Positions 45,636 to 56,808 of a stretch of 64,000 nt of DNA are shown here, piece by piece. Position 1 is the first letter of the stretch; each line of letters begins with the position of its first letter. This DNA is from Naegleria lovaniensis (lineage: Eukaryota; Heterolobosea; Eutetramitea; Acrasida; Naegleriidae): positions 118,585-182,584 of the forward strand of contig NW_025407863.1 in assembly GCF_003324165.1 (NCBI RefSeq), given 5' to 3'. A program made the translations under genes and the position numbers. A model generated the notes under the pieces. The model saw nothing but the letters and a program-made list of their open reading frames with translations. It was not told the DNA's origin and made no database searches.

Positions 45636-48134
45636 ATGCTCAAAGACAACAGCAGCAGCCAATTACATCATCACGGTGGCGGCCCGATTAATACGAGCAA
45701 TTTAGTTGGAAGAACTTCTAACCATCAACAAGAAAATTTAAAACCATGTTACTATACATTCTTTTCTGATGATGGTAATTCTCCTCTCCAAAATTTAGCA
45801 GCTACTTCAAAACAGTCTAAATTTTCTTCTCCGAACTTGGGTGGTTCTTCGTCCATTCCACATTTTATTAGCAAACAAGAAAAGGATAGATTGAAACTAA
45901 ACTCGAAAAAGACTGTTAGTTTGGCATTTATCGGAATGGGAAATGAAAATGCAATGGAAATTACAAACCAAATACTTAGAAAAGCAATCTTCTCTGACAA
46001 ACGAAAAGATAGTTTGGGAACAAGTCATCATCAGCAATCTGGCTCTGAAGGATCAAGTTCTTTTCCACAGGATCATCCCAAAAAGCATCATCAAATTTCG
46101 ATCGATTCATATCATGATGTCGACCAAGAACGAGTTTATTTATTTGCCGACCTCATGCAAAAATCGGAACACTGTAAAACATTTGTAGAACAGTTTCTTC
46201 CGAGCAAAATTTCACATGCAAGTCAAACCAATAATGGTTATCAAAATATTTTGCAACCAAATACCAATCATGCTTATGACTTGGAACATTATGTGGACTA
46301 TGAACGTGTACTTCAAACTTTATTATTTTTATTTCAAACTTGTCACATGATATTCTTTATCCTTCCAACATCACAGGTGAATGGCAGCGTTTGTTCTAAC
46401 CTTCACCAAAACCTTCTATCTCTATTTAGAACTTTGCAGATCAGTAAGCAACATATTAACTCTAAGATTTTGGACATCCATCAAGAGAAGGCGGCCTCCA
46501 GCGAGAATCCGACAATGAACATGATTACTACAATACTTGGAAGTGGTGTCATGTCCTCTTTGTACAGTCCTGGAAGAGTGTTGCCAGTTATTTCGTTCAT
46601 ATTTGTCCAAGAAAAAAGTCAATGGGACAAAATGATTTTGGAATACCAGAACAGAAAAGAAAATACCTTCGAGGACGTTGGAGAATATATGATTAATAGA
46701 ATGCAAACCAGTATTGAAAACCAAGTTAGAAATCATATCTTAAAAAAAGGAAAGTTTTCTGGTACTGACGTGATCAAAACTCCGCTATTCATGCTTGATC
46801 CTCAGACATGCACATTTGTAATTGTCAACAAAGAAGCTTCTGAATCCTCTAGCTTTAGTACTAAGGTGTCATTGGATCAGGCAAGAAAGGCTCTATTTTC
46901 ATTGAGTGAGCTTTCAGAAATCGAAACAAAAAAGACCAACAAACCTGCATCTAACAAATCCAAGAAGCAACAGGATTCTCAATCTGAAAGTTATGTTGGA
47001 GTCAGCAAAGTTGTCAACTTTATTCAAAAACAAATTGACTATTTCATCAAACAAATGCAAGCAGGAAAACGATTTATTTTGCCAACATCGTTGAACTGGT
47101 ATCAAGCTACATTTGCCTTTGAAGAATTATTTTCACTGAACAATGACGATTTGCAGAAAGTGTTGGTGGAGAAAACCAAGGATATTATTCATCCTAACTT
47201 TTTCTTCTCTGATAAGCGTTGTTCTCATGCACTGAAGCTAGCTACTGATAATTTTGCTCAGAAATTACCCACGACCCAAACTAGTAACGCAAAAATTCTT
47301 GAACTTGTTAATGATTCTATTACCAAGTACAATACCTTTGCATGTGGCTATTTCACTCAACATTATTATCAACAACTACAAACATTCCTTCAGTCTAACA
47401 CTCCAAAAGCCATTACGACTCAACAGTCCAATCTTATTCCATATCAATTTTATCCAAATTGCCCTGTTTCACAAATGACAGTGCAGAAAATTGGAGATTT
47501 TGGATCTATGAGCGGTAGAAATGGGGCCTTTAGACGTGGAAATCAGATTATTAACTTTATCCAGGTTCACACCATGCTTTCAAGAGACAGGTACAAAAGA
47601 AAAAAAAAGAAATTGGCTCAGGACCAAGATAGCGAAGGCAATGACACATTTTTAGTAGCGTTCGAATATGAAACACCAAGAAAAGATTATGTATTGTCAT
47701 TGGATCAATTATGTCAGCTATACAAGCAAACATATCCACAAGAAGCTGCCAGTGCATTAGAAATGATTCAAAAAACAAATATTCCTCTATTTTTACCTTC
47801 AAATTGGTTCTTGACTGAAAAGAAGAGCTCTATTGCAAGACTTAAGCAAATTACACTCGGAATTCCTGACGTGGATTTAACAAGCACTTTCACTTTCTCA
47901 CCAAAAATTTTTGTCACACCAAAGCCACAAGATTCCACACCAGGAACAAGCACCGCAACTAATCCATCCAATACTCAACCAAAAATTTATCCTCTTTATC
48001 ACGTAAAGCAAGGCATTACTTTTGGAAGAAATCAATTTGTAACCATAGTATTGGATTATGACAGCTTGCAATTGAACAACTATGAAGATCCAACTCAAAT
48101 TTTATTACAAGCTGGCTCCATTCAAATTAATTAA
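45636..48134 (+). CDS. SMG8-like nonsense-mediated decay factor
   Basis: 832 residues, single exon. Family-like stretches are YERVLQTLLFLFQTCHMIFF, a Pro-Gly turn before GRVLPVISFIFVQEKSQWDK, and the C-terminal region DKRCSHALKLATDNFAQKLP followed by ITKYNTFACGYFTQHYY, which parallels SMG8 (RCxHALxxAxxxYxxxLP). SMG8 forms a complex with SMG9 to restrain SMG1 kinase in mRNA surveillance. His-, Ser- and Gln-rich low-complexity inserts account for much of the divergence. The late Cys-rich segment typical of animal SMG8 is reduced here. Function by homology; moderate certainty. Confidence 0.6.
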   Translation: MLKDNSSSQLHHHGGGPINTSNLVGRTSNHQQENLKPCYYTFFSDDGNSPLQNLAATSKQSKFSSPNLGGSSSIPHFISKQEKDRLKLNSKKTVSLAFIGMGNENAMEITNQILRKAIFSDKRKDSLGTSHHQQSGSEGSSSFPQDHPKKHHQISIDSYHDVDQERVYLFADLMQKSEHCKTFVEQFLPSKISHASQTNNGYQNILQPNTNHAYDLEHYVDYERVLQTLLFLFQTCHMIFFILPTSQVNGSVCSNLHQNLLSLFRTLQISKQHINSKILDIHQEKAASSENPTMNMITTILGSGVMSSLYSPGRVLPVISFIFVQEKSQWDKMILEYQNRKENTFEDVGEYMINRMQTSIENQVRNHILKKGKFSGTDVIKTPLFMLDPQTCTFVIVNKEASESSSFSTKVSLDQARKALFSLSELSEIETKKTNKPASNKSKKQQDSQSESYVGVSKVVNFIQKQIDYFIKQMQAGKRFILPTSLNWYQATFAFEELFSLNNDDLQKVLVEKTKDIIHPNFFFSDKRCSHALKLATDNFAQKLPTTQTSNAKILELVNDSITKYNTFACGYFTQHYYQQLQTFLQSNTPKAITTQQSNLIPYQFYPNCPVSQMTVQKIGDFGSMSGRNGAFRRGNQIINFIQVHTMLSRDRYKRKKKKLAQDQDSEGNDTFLVAFEYETPRKDYVLSLDQLCQLYKQTYPQEAASALEMIQKTNIPLFLPSNWFLTEKKSSIARLKQITLGIPDVDLTSTFTFSPKIFVTPKPQDSTPGTSTATNPSNTQPKIYPLYHVKQGITFGRNQFVTIVLDYDSLQLNNYEDPTQILLQAGSIQIN

Positions 48135-48369
48135 GAAAAATTCATTCTGTGTCGAATCATTGGAATCGATCACCTGTTAATTCACTGATGAGTGGTAGCA
48201 ATTGAGATAATTGAAATTAGATTATTATCATTTTATATTTCCATACAGTCAGTCAGACAAATGAATGACCGTCTTGTCTACAAACGTTAGGACAGAAAGA
48301 GTGGTATTTGTGATGAATGTTGTTTTTCATTAGTATTCAATAAAGGTTGATAGCAACATCAACACAACT

Positions 48370-49775
48370 TTATTGTACACGGCGGCTATTTCTGATGCTG
48401 TTCAAAACATTGTGAGCATCTTGATAGCCAATGTTAATCATTTCTTGAGCATGATCAAATCCAAGGAACCATCCAGGTAACCATTTAGAAGGCTGTTGAG
48501 AACAAGTTAAATTATTGCCACAATGGTTTCAAATTGGCATTGGCCCGAACACATGTTAACTTACCTTGAAAATTCTAAAAGTGACTTTGTTTCCAAAAGC
48601 AATTTGAGCATTAGTAATGTCTTTGGTAAAGATATCATCAACAACGTTGAACAAAGTTCTCAACAAGATAAATGGAGTTGTTTGAATATTTTCTAAATAA
48701 TTAGCAAGTTGTAAATCACCAATGGCCAAAACAACATCGACATTCACATGTGAGGCATTGGTAAACTTGAAACATTCAGCAATGACATCTGAGACAGGTG
48801 TCATGTACTTTGCGCCACCGTCTACATAGAGCGATCCCTTCATGTTGACTGCTTCCAGTACTCCAGGAACAGCAGAGGAAGCTCGTGTAGCTTCAACAAG
48901 ATCATCTGAGAGTTGAATATTTTGCAGCAACAACAATATGTTTCGTTCAAGAGTTTGCATCTCAATACAAATGACTTACCAGTATATTGATCAAATTGTT
49001 CATACTTGTTGGTATTCAAATTTGTAGCTCCCATCAAAATTCTTCTTCCTGAATTTCTAATACCTGTCAAATTCACATTCTTGGTCAAAAAGTTATGAAG
49101 TGGATCTGTATTAAAGAGAGCAGTCTTGAACAAGAAACCTTCAGCAATACCAAGTGGCCAATTCTTGTAAACATCTGAAGCCGTGAGAGAAGTCCAATGG
49201 GTCAACAAGAAATTCAATGCTTGTCTTTCTTGTCCAATTGGGAATTGACCAAATCCAACACTAATGATGATGCGGTCATGATGAACACTATCTGATGCAA
49301 TGAAGGTACAAGAACTCTTACCTGTTAATAGAACCAGCACTGATGCCTCCAATGACTTGATATTTCACTTGCTCGGAAGGTAAATTCTCAACTGTTAGGA
49401 TCGCCATCGTTCATATTACCATATTGTTTCATTGATGAAATCAAGAATGATCATTAAAGACTTACCCAAATACTTTAACACACCCGCTTCATAGGCTATT
49501 ACGTGTTTTTCATCCATACAACATGTTTTTCATCATTCATTTTCATCATCATAAAAATTCAATAAATTTGTAACAAATTACTGAAATATAATAACATCAT
49601 CCAAAAGAGACTCACCTCCACGATCGCCACCTCCTCCCAATGCCAAAGCTCTACATACAGAATCTCCTGTGGAGCTCTTATTGATATTTACTTTTGGACG
49701 AATACCTTCAATAGAAGCTGCTGTTGCGAGTGTAATCACAACAATCACAAGGAACCACAACGAGGTTGATTTCAT
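48370..49775 (-). CDS. Secreted patatin-like phospholipase
   Basis: Six exons fit in phase: 49616-49775, 49466-49495, 49322-49391, 48980-49260, 48565-48905 and 48370-48492, giving 334 residues. Exon 2 is only 30 nt. A cleavable signal peptide (MKSTSLWFLVIVVITLATAA) indicates secretion or lysosomal delivery. The oxyanion loop is LALGGGGDRGAYEAGVLKYL, the nucleophile elbow GGISAGS (Ser) and the catalytic Asp sits in YVDGGAKYM. This is the Ser-Asp dyad of the patatin family, which hydrolyses acyl esters of phospholipids or other lipids. All catalytic residues are present. The substrate is unknown. Confidence 0.9.
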
Positions 49776-50028
49776 GATTATAAATTCAGATGATCAGTTA
49801 TTTAATGAAACAGGGGCGTTTGGGAGATTCTTTTTGTAATGATGAGTTCTGAACCAAAGTCTATGAGATGAAAGGAATTTTGCGGTTAAACGACGAGGTT
49901 CATTTGAAGCTGTATGAGAACATTCCGTGAAGTGCTATGAGCATCGGAGTCTCATTGATTCAAACAATTACAATGTTGTTGACGCGTTCTTTCCGTTCGA
50001 AAGCACTCTGATGTAGCGCAACAAAAAA

Positions 50029-51636
50029 ATGAAGTCTCTTCTCCGTTCAAAGCCTTCTGCGTCTTTGGGTTCTTTCCGATTAACAACCGTATTGAATAGC
50101 AAGTCATCATCATTGAAAATTATATTTCCAAATGAAAAATGGGATATGACAAGTCATGAGCATCAAATGGATAAGAGTTATTCCTCTTCTCTTCGAAAAT
50201 TTATTGGTAACAAGAACGAAGGTGTTTTAAGCATAATTAAGAAGAATATTTCTTTTCATAATTTTCATATCAATTTACTTGTAAATCAACAGACTCATGA
50301 TTCTCCAACTACAGTACCGTTTGAAAATTTGATTGATCAAGTAAAAACTATCATACCACAAAATGCTCGAGAGTTGAACTATGAACAGTCAAAAGAAAAG
50401 CAAGATTACATTTATTCAATTATACAACAGATTCAGTCCATAATTAAAGAAAAACGAATATTGGCAAGTGAAATAGAATGGAACAACAAACTGAAAGATA
50501 TGCACCTTGCTCATTGGGAAAGCGAGTTTCATGGATTGAAACTTGAAAATGCTATTGATGTGTTGTTAGCCGTCTATTACTATCATCAGTTTGGCGGAAA
50601 TTTAAAAAACAGGTCACTTTACAACAACATATTTTCTAGCATTGATCACGCCATTCAAGAGAATAGTGACTGTCCGTTATTGTATCATTTGAAGGGAATA
50701 TTCTTTCAAAAATATGCAAGAGATATTTCGCTTCCAACCTTTAAGCAGGACGAGGCAACTCAGAAGTGTAAAGAAGGAATAGAATGTTTTGAAACTGCGC
50801 TCAATATTTACGAAAAGAAGGGAATTAACAATAAGGATTTACCTCATAACGAAAACGATCTGTTGCATTATTATGCAATTCACAGCGATGTTGCAATTTT
50901 AAATTTGTGGCTTTCTAATATGTACAAATCGTTAGCATACGTGAAACCAAATATATCTCAAGAACTGGGTGACATTTCTGAAATGGAGAAGGAATTTCAC
51001 AAAATGATGCAACAACAAATGTCGCAACAAGCCATTCAGGAGTATGTTGAGAGCAAACTGAAAATTGCAAACAATTCCGATCCCGTTGTTGTAGATGACA
51101 TGGAAAAGGCCTTTTTTACTACAGGCGAGAAAGCACTTCAACATTTTAGAAAATCGTTCGAGTATGTCAAAGAACCAAAAGCTGTTTTTGCGTATGCTGG
51201 AGCTTTATTCTTGATGGAAAGACCTGAAGAAGCTGCTGATGGATATGCCATGTTGCTCGAGAATGGCAAAAAGCTCTACAACCAACTGAAGGAAGAAGCT
51301 CTTCAAAAAGAAGCTATTTGCAATTATTCGTTATGCCTTTTTCATTTAGAGAGATTTGAAAAGGCAATTGAGGTGTTGCAAGACGCTGTTTCTCATCAAT
51401 TTCCAAATGAAGCACCGTTACAAGTGCTTCTTCTTCATCTCAAAGTACAACAATATCCTAAACAAATGCAAGAGAATTTCCCTCAAGTCATTGAGCAAAT
51501 GAGGCAGAATTTCTATGCACTAGAACAATTAGAACGCGAAACTATGAGGGGTGATTTGAGAAAACCCAGTTACGACCCCAAGCATCTACAATTTTTCAAA
51601 CAAATATGCACCATTTACTTGTCAAATAATAAATAA
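50029..51636 (+). CDS. TPR-like repeat protein, probably mitochondrial
   Basis: 535 residues, single exon. The start has a run of A just before ATG and opens a basic, Ser-rich leader (MKSLLRSKPSASLGSFRLTT) resembling a mitochondrial presequence. The body is helical. TPR-like units are clearest in the last 200 residues (ALQHFRKSFEYVKEPKAVFA, AICNYSLCLFHLERFEKAIE), and an earlier unit is AIDHAIQENSDCPLLYHLKG. A Met/Gln-rich helix sits near residue 330. No specific family recognised. It converges with the lipoyl/KGD4 gene with only four nt between stop codons. Confidence 0.65.
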   Translation: MKSLLRSKPSASLGSFRLTTVLNSKSSSLKIIFPNEKWDMTSHEHQMDKSYSSSLRKFIGNKNEGVLSIIKKNISFHNFHINLLVNQQTHDSPTTVPFENLIDQVKTIIPQNARELNYEQSKEKQDYIYSIIQQIQSIIKEKRILASEIEWNNKLKDMHLAHWESEFHGLKLENAIDVLLAVYYYHQFGGNLKNRSLYNNIFSSIDHAIQENSDCPLLYHLKGIFFQKYARDISLPTFKQDEATQKCKEGIECFETALNIYEKKGINNKDLPHNENDLLHYYAIHSDVAILNLWLSNMYKSLAYVKPNISQELGDISEMEKEFHKMMQQQMSQQAIQEYVESKLKIANNSDPVVVDDMEKAFFTTGEKALQHFRKSFEYVKEPKAVFAYAGALFLMERPEEAADGYAMLLENGKKLYNQLKEEALQKEAICNYSLCLFHLERFEKAIEVLQDAVSHQFPNEAPLQVLLLHLKVQQYPKQMQENFPQVIEQMRQNFYALEQLERETMRGDLRKPSYDPKHLQFFKQICTIYLSNNK

Positions 51637-51640
51637 TGTG

Positions 51641-52519
51641 TTATTTCTTCTTTTCAGGTTTCTTGACCTCTGGAATGGCAACCTCACCACCATACGAAAT
51701 GGCATCAATTTCTTTTTGTGAAATTTTCTTTCTTCTATATTGAGCTGGAAGGTCGCTCAAAGATTGATAATAATAAGTAGTACCGCTAATTGTTGGAGTA
51801 GAAGGAGCAGATGGTTTTGCTGTTGGTTGTGGTGAGGAGGCTTGAGGAGTAGCAACACTTTGTGCTGTTGCTTTGGACTTGTTCTTCATTTCTTGCTCGA
51901 TAAGATCTCTCTTACCATATCTAAATTTAATCATTGGTTCTCTCTTGTGATGTTCCGTGCTAGATGTTTCTGTTGTTGTTGTTGAAGGTGAAGAAGTAGC
52001 AGGTTGTGAAGGTTGTGTTTGTGCTGCTGCGGTTGAAGGAGAAGTTGCTGCTGCACCTGCAGTATCAAGAGTAAATAGTGCACTGCCCACTTCAACTTTT
52101 TCTCCAGTCTTTGGAACTAAAATCTTTGTGATAACACCACTTTGGGGAGCTTTCACTTCAGCTTGCACCTTGTCGGTATCAATGGCCACTATAACCTCAT
52201 CTTCTTTACATGAATCTCCTTCCTTTTTAAACCAAACAGCAATTTCACCATCACGAATAGATTCACCAAGAGATGGGACTTTCACTGTTATACTTTCAAA
52301 TCTCATATTGTTTACACCTGATAGAGTCATCATACCGGTGTGTCCGATCAAAGTTTTCGATGGAGAGGATTTTAATCCGAAATTATTTGTCCATGATGAT
52401 GATGATACTATCTTGTTGTTAGTGTTCTTATGATGGATGGAATATGAACGCAAGCCAACAACACGACCTGTAGCAGCAAGGATTTTGTTTGAACGTGAAA
52501 TTAATCTGGTTGAAAACAT
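51641..52519 (-). CDS. Lipoyl domain fused to KGD4/MRPS36-like E3-recruiting segment (mitochondrial)
   Basis: 292 residues, single exon. A mitochondrial leader (MFSTRLISRSNKILAATGRV) is followed by one lipoyl domain at about residues 75-153 (ITVKVPSLGESIRDGEI, with the lipoylated Lys in AIDTDKVQAEV), closest to the 2-oxoglutarate dehydrogenase E2 type. A Pro/Ala/Ser/Thr linker follows. The C-terminus then matches KGD4/MRPS36 twice: EPMIKFRYGKRD (human PLIRFPDRRD) near residue 193 and LPAQYRRKKISQKEI...GG (human LPQKYRRKLVSQEEM...GG) near residue 257. There is no E2 acyltransferase domain and no classical peripheral-subunit-binding domain, and the stop lies four nt from the next gene, so nothing was missed downstream. 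Inferred role: a lipoylated adaptor tethering E3 to the 2-oxoglutarate dehydrogenase complex, analogous to protein X. Confidence 0.85.
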   Translation of the reverse strand: MFSTRLISRSNKILAATGRVVGLRSYSIHHKNTNNKIVSSSSWTNNFGLKSSPSKTLIGHTGMMTLSGVNNMRFESITVKVPSLGESIRDGEIAVWFKKEGDSCKEDEVIVAIDTDKVQAEVKAPQSGVITKILVPKTGEKVEVGSALFTLDTAGAAATSPSTAAAQTQPSQPATSSPSTTTTETSSTEHHKREPMIKFRYGKRDLIEQEMKNKSKATAQSVATPQASSPQPTAKPSAPSTPTISGTTYYYQSLSDLPAQYRRKKISQKEIDAISYGGEVAIPEVKKPEKKK

Positions 52520-52678
52520 TTTTTTGTGATGAATCGCTTAATTTCCGTTCAATTTTCCAAATCAATTTTCAAGCTTGAACGCGATTCGAGAGTAAGGAAG
52601 TGAATCAATTTCGCCAAACAAGAATTCTGAATAAAAAGTATTTATAAATGATGACGAGAGTGAGATGTCATCTCTACA

Positions 52679-55600
52679 TTATTGCAAAAAAGGTTTCACT
52701 TGCTCATATCCTGGTTGATCAATTTGCAAGTCTCCGGAAATGTATTGTGAAACATGAGATGGATTCAAAAGCTTCATTTCCACTAACAGGTTCAATAGAG
52801 GTTTTAACCTGTCAAACTTTGCACGTGTACAGCATGCATGTTGAGCAGTGCCAATCAATGATACTTCATAGCCCTCCTCTAGCTTTTCTCGTACTTCCTC
52901 CAACAAAATTTCTTTAAACTCTTCAACATTTGAGACAGGATCTTCATGGCATTTAGCATGTAAAATTCCTGATAATATTTGTTCATCTGATAGAACGGCA
53001 ATGAAGTCAGATAGTTGAGACTTTTCCCTTTCATTAATGCACTTGTTGTAATAAATAGATGGTTCAAAGCATCCATAACATTTTTCTTCGATAAATGAGC
53101 ACAGTTTTGCATATGATTCCCCATTAGGCTTGAATATGTCCATCAGATCCATAGAATTGTTTACAAGATGCTTTCCCTCCTCAATCTCTGCCAAAACTAA
53201 GTGGTTCTCAAGCTCTTCTTGATAATGCTGTACTGGTTTTTTCAAATTGTCATTAAATTCACATTCAGAACAAATAGTATCGTATAAGTGTTCGAGCACC
53301 TCAAAAACGTGTGATTCTTGCAATGGATTCTCTTCATCAAGCACGACGGTCAACAACACGTCGTACAGATTGCTAAATGACAGTACTTTTTCGAAAATGA
53401 GTCTTCCCAAAAACTTGCCGCTATATTGAAAAAGTTCTGGTATGTCAATGTATAAACTTTCTTCAACAATCTGTGTAAAGTATCTAATAAATCCGTAAAT
53501 GAGAATATCATCAACCACAGTTATTGGGCCTTCTTTGAGTTTCTTCAACAATTTTACCGTGTCACTAATTTCATTTTCTTTGCTGTTTTCACATGCGGCA
53601 AATGCAACACCACGAATAAAGTATTTAGTTTTGTGCAAGTTCTCTTTCTCAATTGTCTCCAATGTTTCATCAATTTCTCCTTCTTCAAAGTAGCATGACA
53701 TCAACTTCTTTGTTCTTTCTGTAATTGTACTAATTTGCTCTTCGGTTTCTTCTTCCTCCTCTACTTCAGATGCAACTTGTTGAGTGTCTTCTACAGGCTC
53801 CTCTTCGCTAATTTCTTCTTCCTTTTCTTCTTCTTCAAGAAGGGCAAAGGTGTTTGCGTCAGTCTTGCCTTGTGTAGATGCTGGAGCTTGTTTAACAATA
53901 CCACCTCCTGGTGCAAGAGTTTTCTTAGAATCCATCTTTCTATATCTCTCAGCTTGGAGGGCTCCAGATTGCTTTGTTACATAGGATGCTTTTGGTTTGT
54001 TGTTTGGCTTCCTGAGGTGGTGATGTTTTTCAAGCTTTTTAATTTGATCCATTTGTTGCTTAACAGCTTCCTCTCTTGCCTCTTGTCTTGTCTTTGTTGC
54101 CTTTGTTTTTTCAATTCTTGCCACCCAATCATTAAGTCTCATTTCAATAACATCCCTCAGCATAAATCTAAGTCTTGAGGCTATAGTTGGCTCTTGTGAA
54201 AGCGTTTCCATTCTTGCAAAATAAAAATTGACATACTTCTTCGATTTTTCATGATCTAACTTCTTTCCAATTGTTGTCAACAATTTGCATAAAAGCTCAA
54301 TATCGTCAGAAGAAGGATGAGGAGTGGGGTTAATCAATAGTCTCTTGATAACCTCATGCATAATTTTTTCGCTGAGCATTTCTTGTAAATAAAGCTCTCC
54401 GATGAAGATCACATTTCCAACCTTCTTCTTTCTCAACAAAAACTCTTTTTCCTCTAGCTCCTCTGGAGATAACTTTTCCGAAGCGTTTTTAAGCTCTTCT
54501 TCCTTTTCTTTCTCAAATTCTCTTTGACACTTATTGAGTAGCAATCTCTTGAATTGCTTTGTATTCTCCTCTCCAATCTTCTCTTTGAGTTCAGTGCTCA
54601 AGTCGGCACAAAGTCTGGCATAAAGAGCAGAAAAGTTTTGAAGACTAATTGCATAACTGAAAATTTGATCAATAATAGCGTTCAAAACCTCTTCATCACC
54701 AGGCTTGCTTCTACATGCTCCCAAAAACTCAACTTTAAGCTTGTCATAATTCTCTGGAGTCAATCTGTTAAGAATGAATTTAACTTCATCCACAATCATC
54801 TCTTCTTTTGATTTATCCTTTGCTAGCTTCAGGGCATTTTGAGATTTTTGAAGCTTTTCAGGCGCTCTTCTTGTAGTTTGTTTTACGTCTTTACCTCCTC
54901 TGCCTCTAGTTGGTGCACCAGGTGTTCCACCTCTTTGTGCTCCTCTACCACCACCTCTAGAAATATTGAATCCTGGTCGAGCACCTGGAAGAGTAGCTCC
55001 TCTACCACCCCTAGCTGCACCGCCTGTCGACTTCAAGCTTGATTGGAAAATCTCAAGAGATTTTAACTTTTCAGGAGGTTCTGTACAACTATCCTTGAAA
55101 CGAAGAAGTTGGTCTCTTGAATAAATCTTTGTTTTGTCAGATTCTTCATCTTCAGGCTCTTCCTCTGAGTCCTCGAACCCTTCGATTTCATTTGGATCTT
55201 CTTTCACAACTTTATCCTCGTCAATTTTGTCTTGAGAGCTTTCAAAAGTTGCTGAAGAGTCTTCTGCAGTTGGTGTTTGTTCACCGTATTCAGACGTTGG
55301 AGTTTGTGGCTCTAATACTTTTTGGTCAGATACTTGTTCAGTTCTATTTTCTGCGTTTCCAACATTATCTTGTGATGCTGTTGTTATTTCGGGTTTACTT
55401 TCAGCTGGTTCCTCAAGTTTTACAGGTTCAGATTGGGCAGGCGTTTGCTCAATTGTTTCCTCCTTTTTACCTGTTGTTGCTTCTACAGCAGATGGCTCCA
55501 CTGGTTTCATAACCTCATCCTTCGATGCTGTTGTTGATGGTGGTTGTTGTTTTGTTGTGTCCGCGATTGTTGTTGATGTGGAGGTTGCTGTTGTTGAGGA

Positions 55601-56582
55601 GCTAGTATTGTCGGAAGTGGCAGTAGTTTTTTCCTCCTTAAGGTCAACCACTGAACCTGAGTTAGGATCTACTATGGTGATTTTTGAGCTCTGTGGCTTT
55701 ACAATTTCTGATGAGCCAGACGAACGCTGTTGAGGATAATAATAAGGTTGACTTGAGTAGTACCCATATCCGGCTGGAACCATCATGACAGAGGTATTAG
55801 TATAAACATGTGGTTGAGGTTGAGGTTGAGGTGGATGTATCTTGTGTGCCTTGTGCTCTGGAATTCGTGTTGGATGCTCTGTAATTCAATAAAATTTTGA
55901 TTTTATGGTTTTGAACGAATTGAAAACCAATGTTGTATTCATTATTGCCAGCGTGAAGTAATAATAGATTAATAAATCAAGTGTAAAATGTAAATGCTAC
56001 TTACGGGTTGTGGTATTGTGATCACCTGTTGTAGGAGGAGCACTCGACGTTCTTCCAATGGTTGCTGCTAAATCAGAATTTCGTATCGATGGTAATTGCT
56101 GTTGATGATGGTGAGGAGGGTGATGGTGATGATGTGGTTGGTGAGTCGATAGAGTGCTTGTTGACGATGGAATATTATTAGAGGTGGTCGTATTCGATGA
56201 AGCAACATCTTCTGTTGGATTCGCCATAGTAGTGTTTGAGTGTGTATGATAGGTAGAGCCTTCAGTGGTAGGAGGCCGATGATGGTGATGGGAGCCTCCT
56301 CCTCTACCTCTTCCTCCTCTACTACCTTGGCCTCCTCCTCTTTGATGTTGGCCTCCGCCGCTTCTTCCACCTGAAGAAGGTTGTGCTTGAACCTACGTCA
56401 TTTGATGTTGGAGGCTTACTTGCAACATAGCTTCCGCTTCTTTGTGCTCTAAATCCACCCCGGCCTTCTCCCGAAGTATGAGAAGTGGCTTTATATCCAC
56501 CTGTATTACTTGCGTAAGAAGAAGAGGATGACGAAGCAGAAGTATTGTGTTTTTTATGGGTTGATGTTTGTTGGTTAGACAT
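52679..56582 (-). CDS. Eukaryotic translation initiation factor 4G
   Basis: Scaffold of the cap-binding complex. Exon 1 is 56005-56582 (MSNQQTSTHKKHNTSAS, RGG- and His-rich); a 126-nt intron leads to exon 2 (52679-55878, QHPTRIPEH...). The spliced length is about 1,258 residues. A possible eIF4E-binding site is YSRDQLLRFKD (YxxxxLL-like). The MIF4G HEAT domain starts near VKFILNRLTPENYDKLK and includes GNVIFIGELYLQEMLSEKIM. An acidic linker follows, then the MA3 domain (KKLMSCYFEEGEIDETLETI). The end region may be a W2-like fold. In exon 1 the frame shifts near 56391-56400 (between KPPTSND and QAQPSSGG). One base fewer restores frame, so a consensus error or a small unrecognised intron is likely. 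Confidence 0.9.
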
Positions 56583-56808
56583 TTTTTTTCCACGCCAACT
56601 TTGAATCTTTTTTGCACAAGTTTTATTTAGACTCACCCTGTTGAATCATTGAATGATTCCCCATTGTGCTACAACAACCTGCAAATCATTGGTTAGATAA
56701 GAAGAAGGTATCGTTATTAATCGCTCCTTTGGCCCATATAATTGTTTCATGTTTTTATGTGCACACTGCTTTCGTTATGATGCAACTTGGGATAAAATTT
56801 CAAAAAAA

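Noticed and set aside
51641-52519. Simple reading as dihydrolipoamide succinyltransferase (DLST)
   Set aside because: No catalytic domain, and the C-terminus matches KGD4/MRPS36 rather than E2.
53735-55512. Long Leu/Phe-rich plus-strand frames
   Set aside because: Antisense shadows of the eIF4G coding strand.
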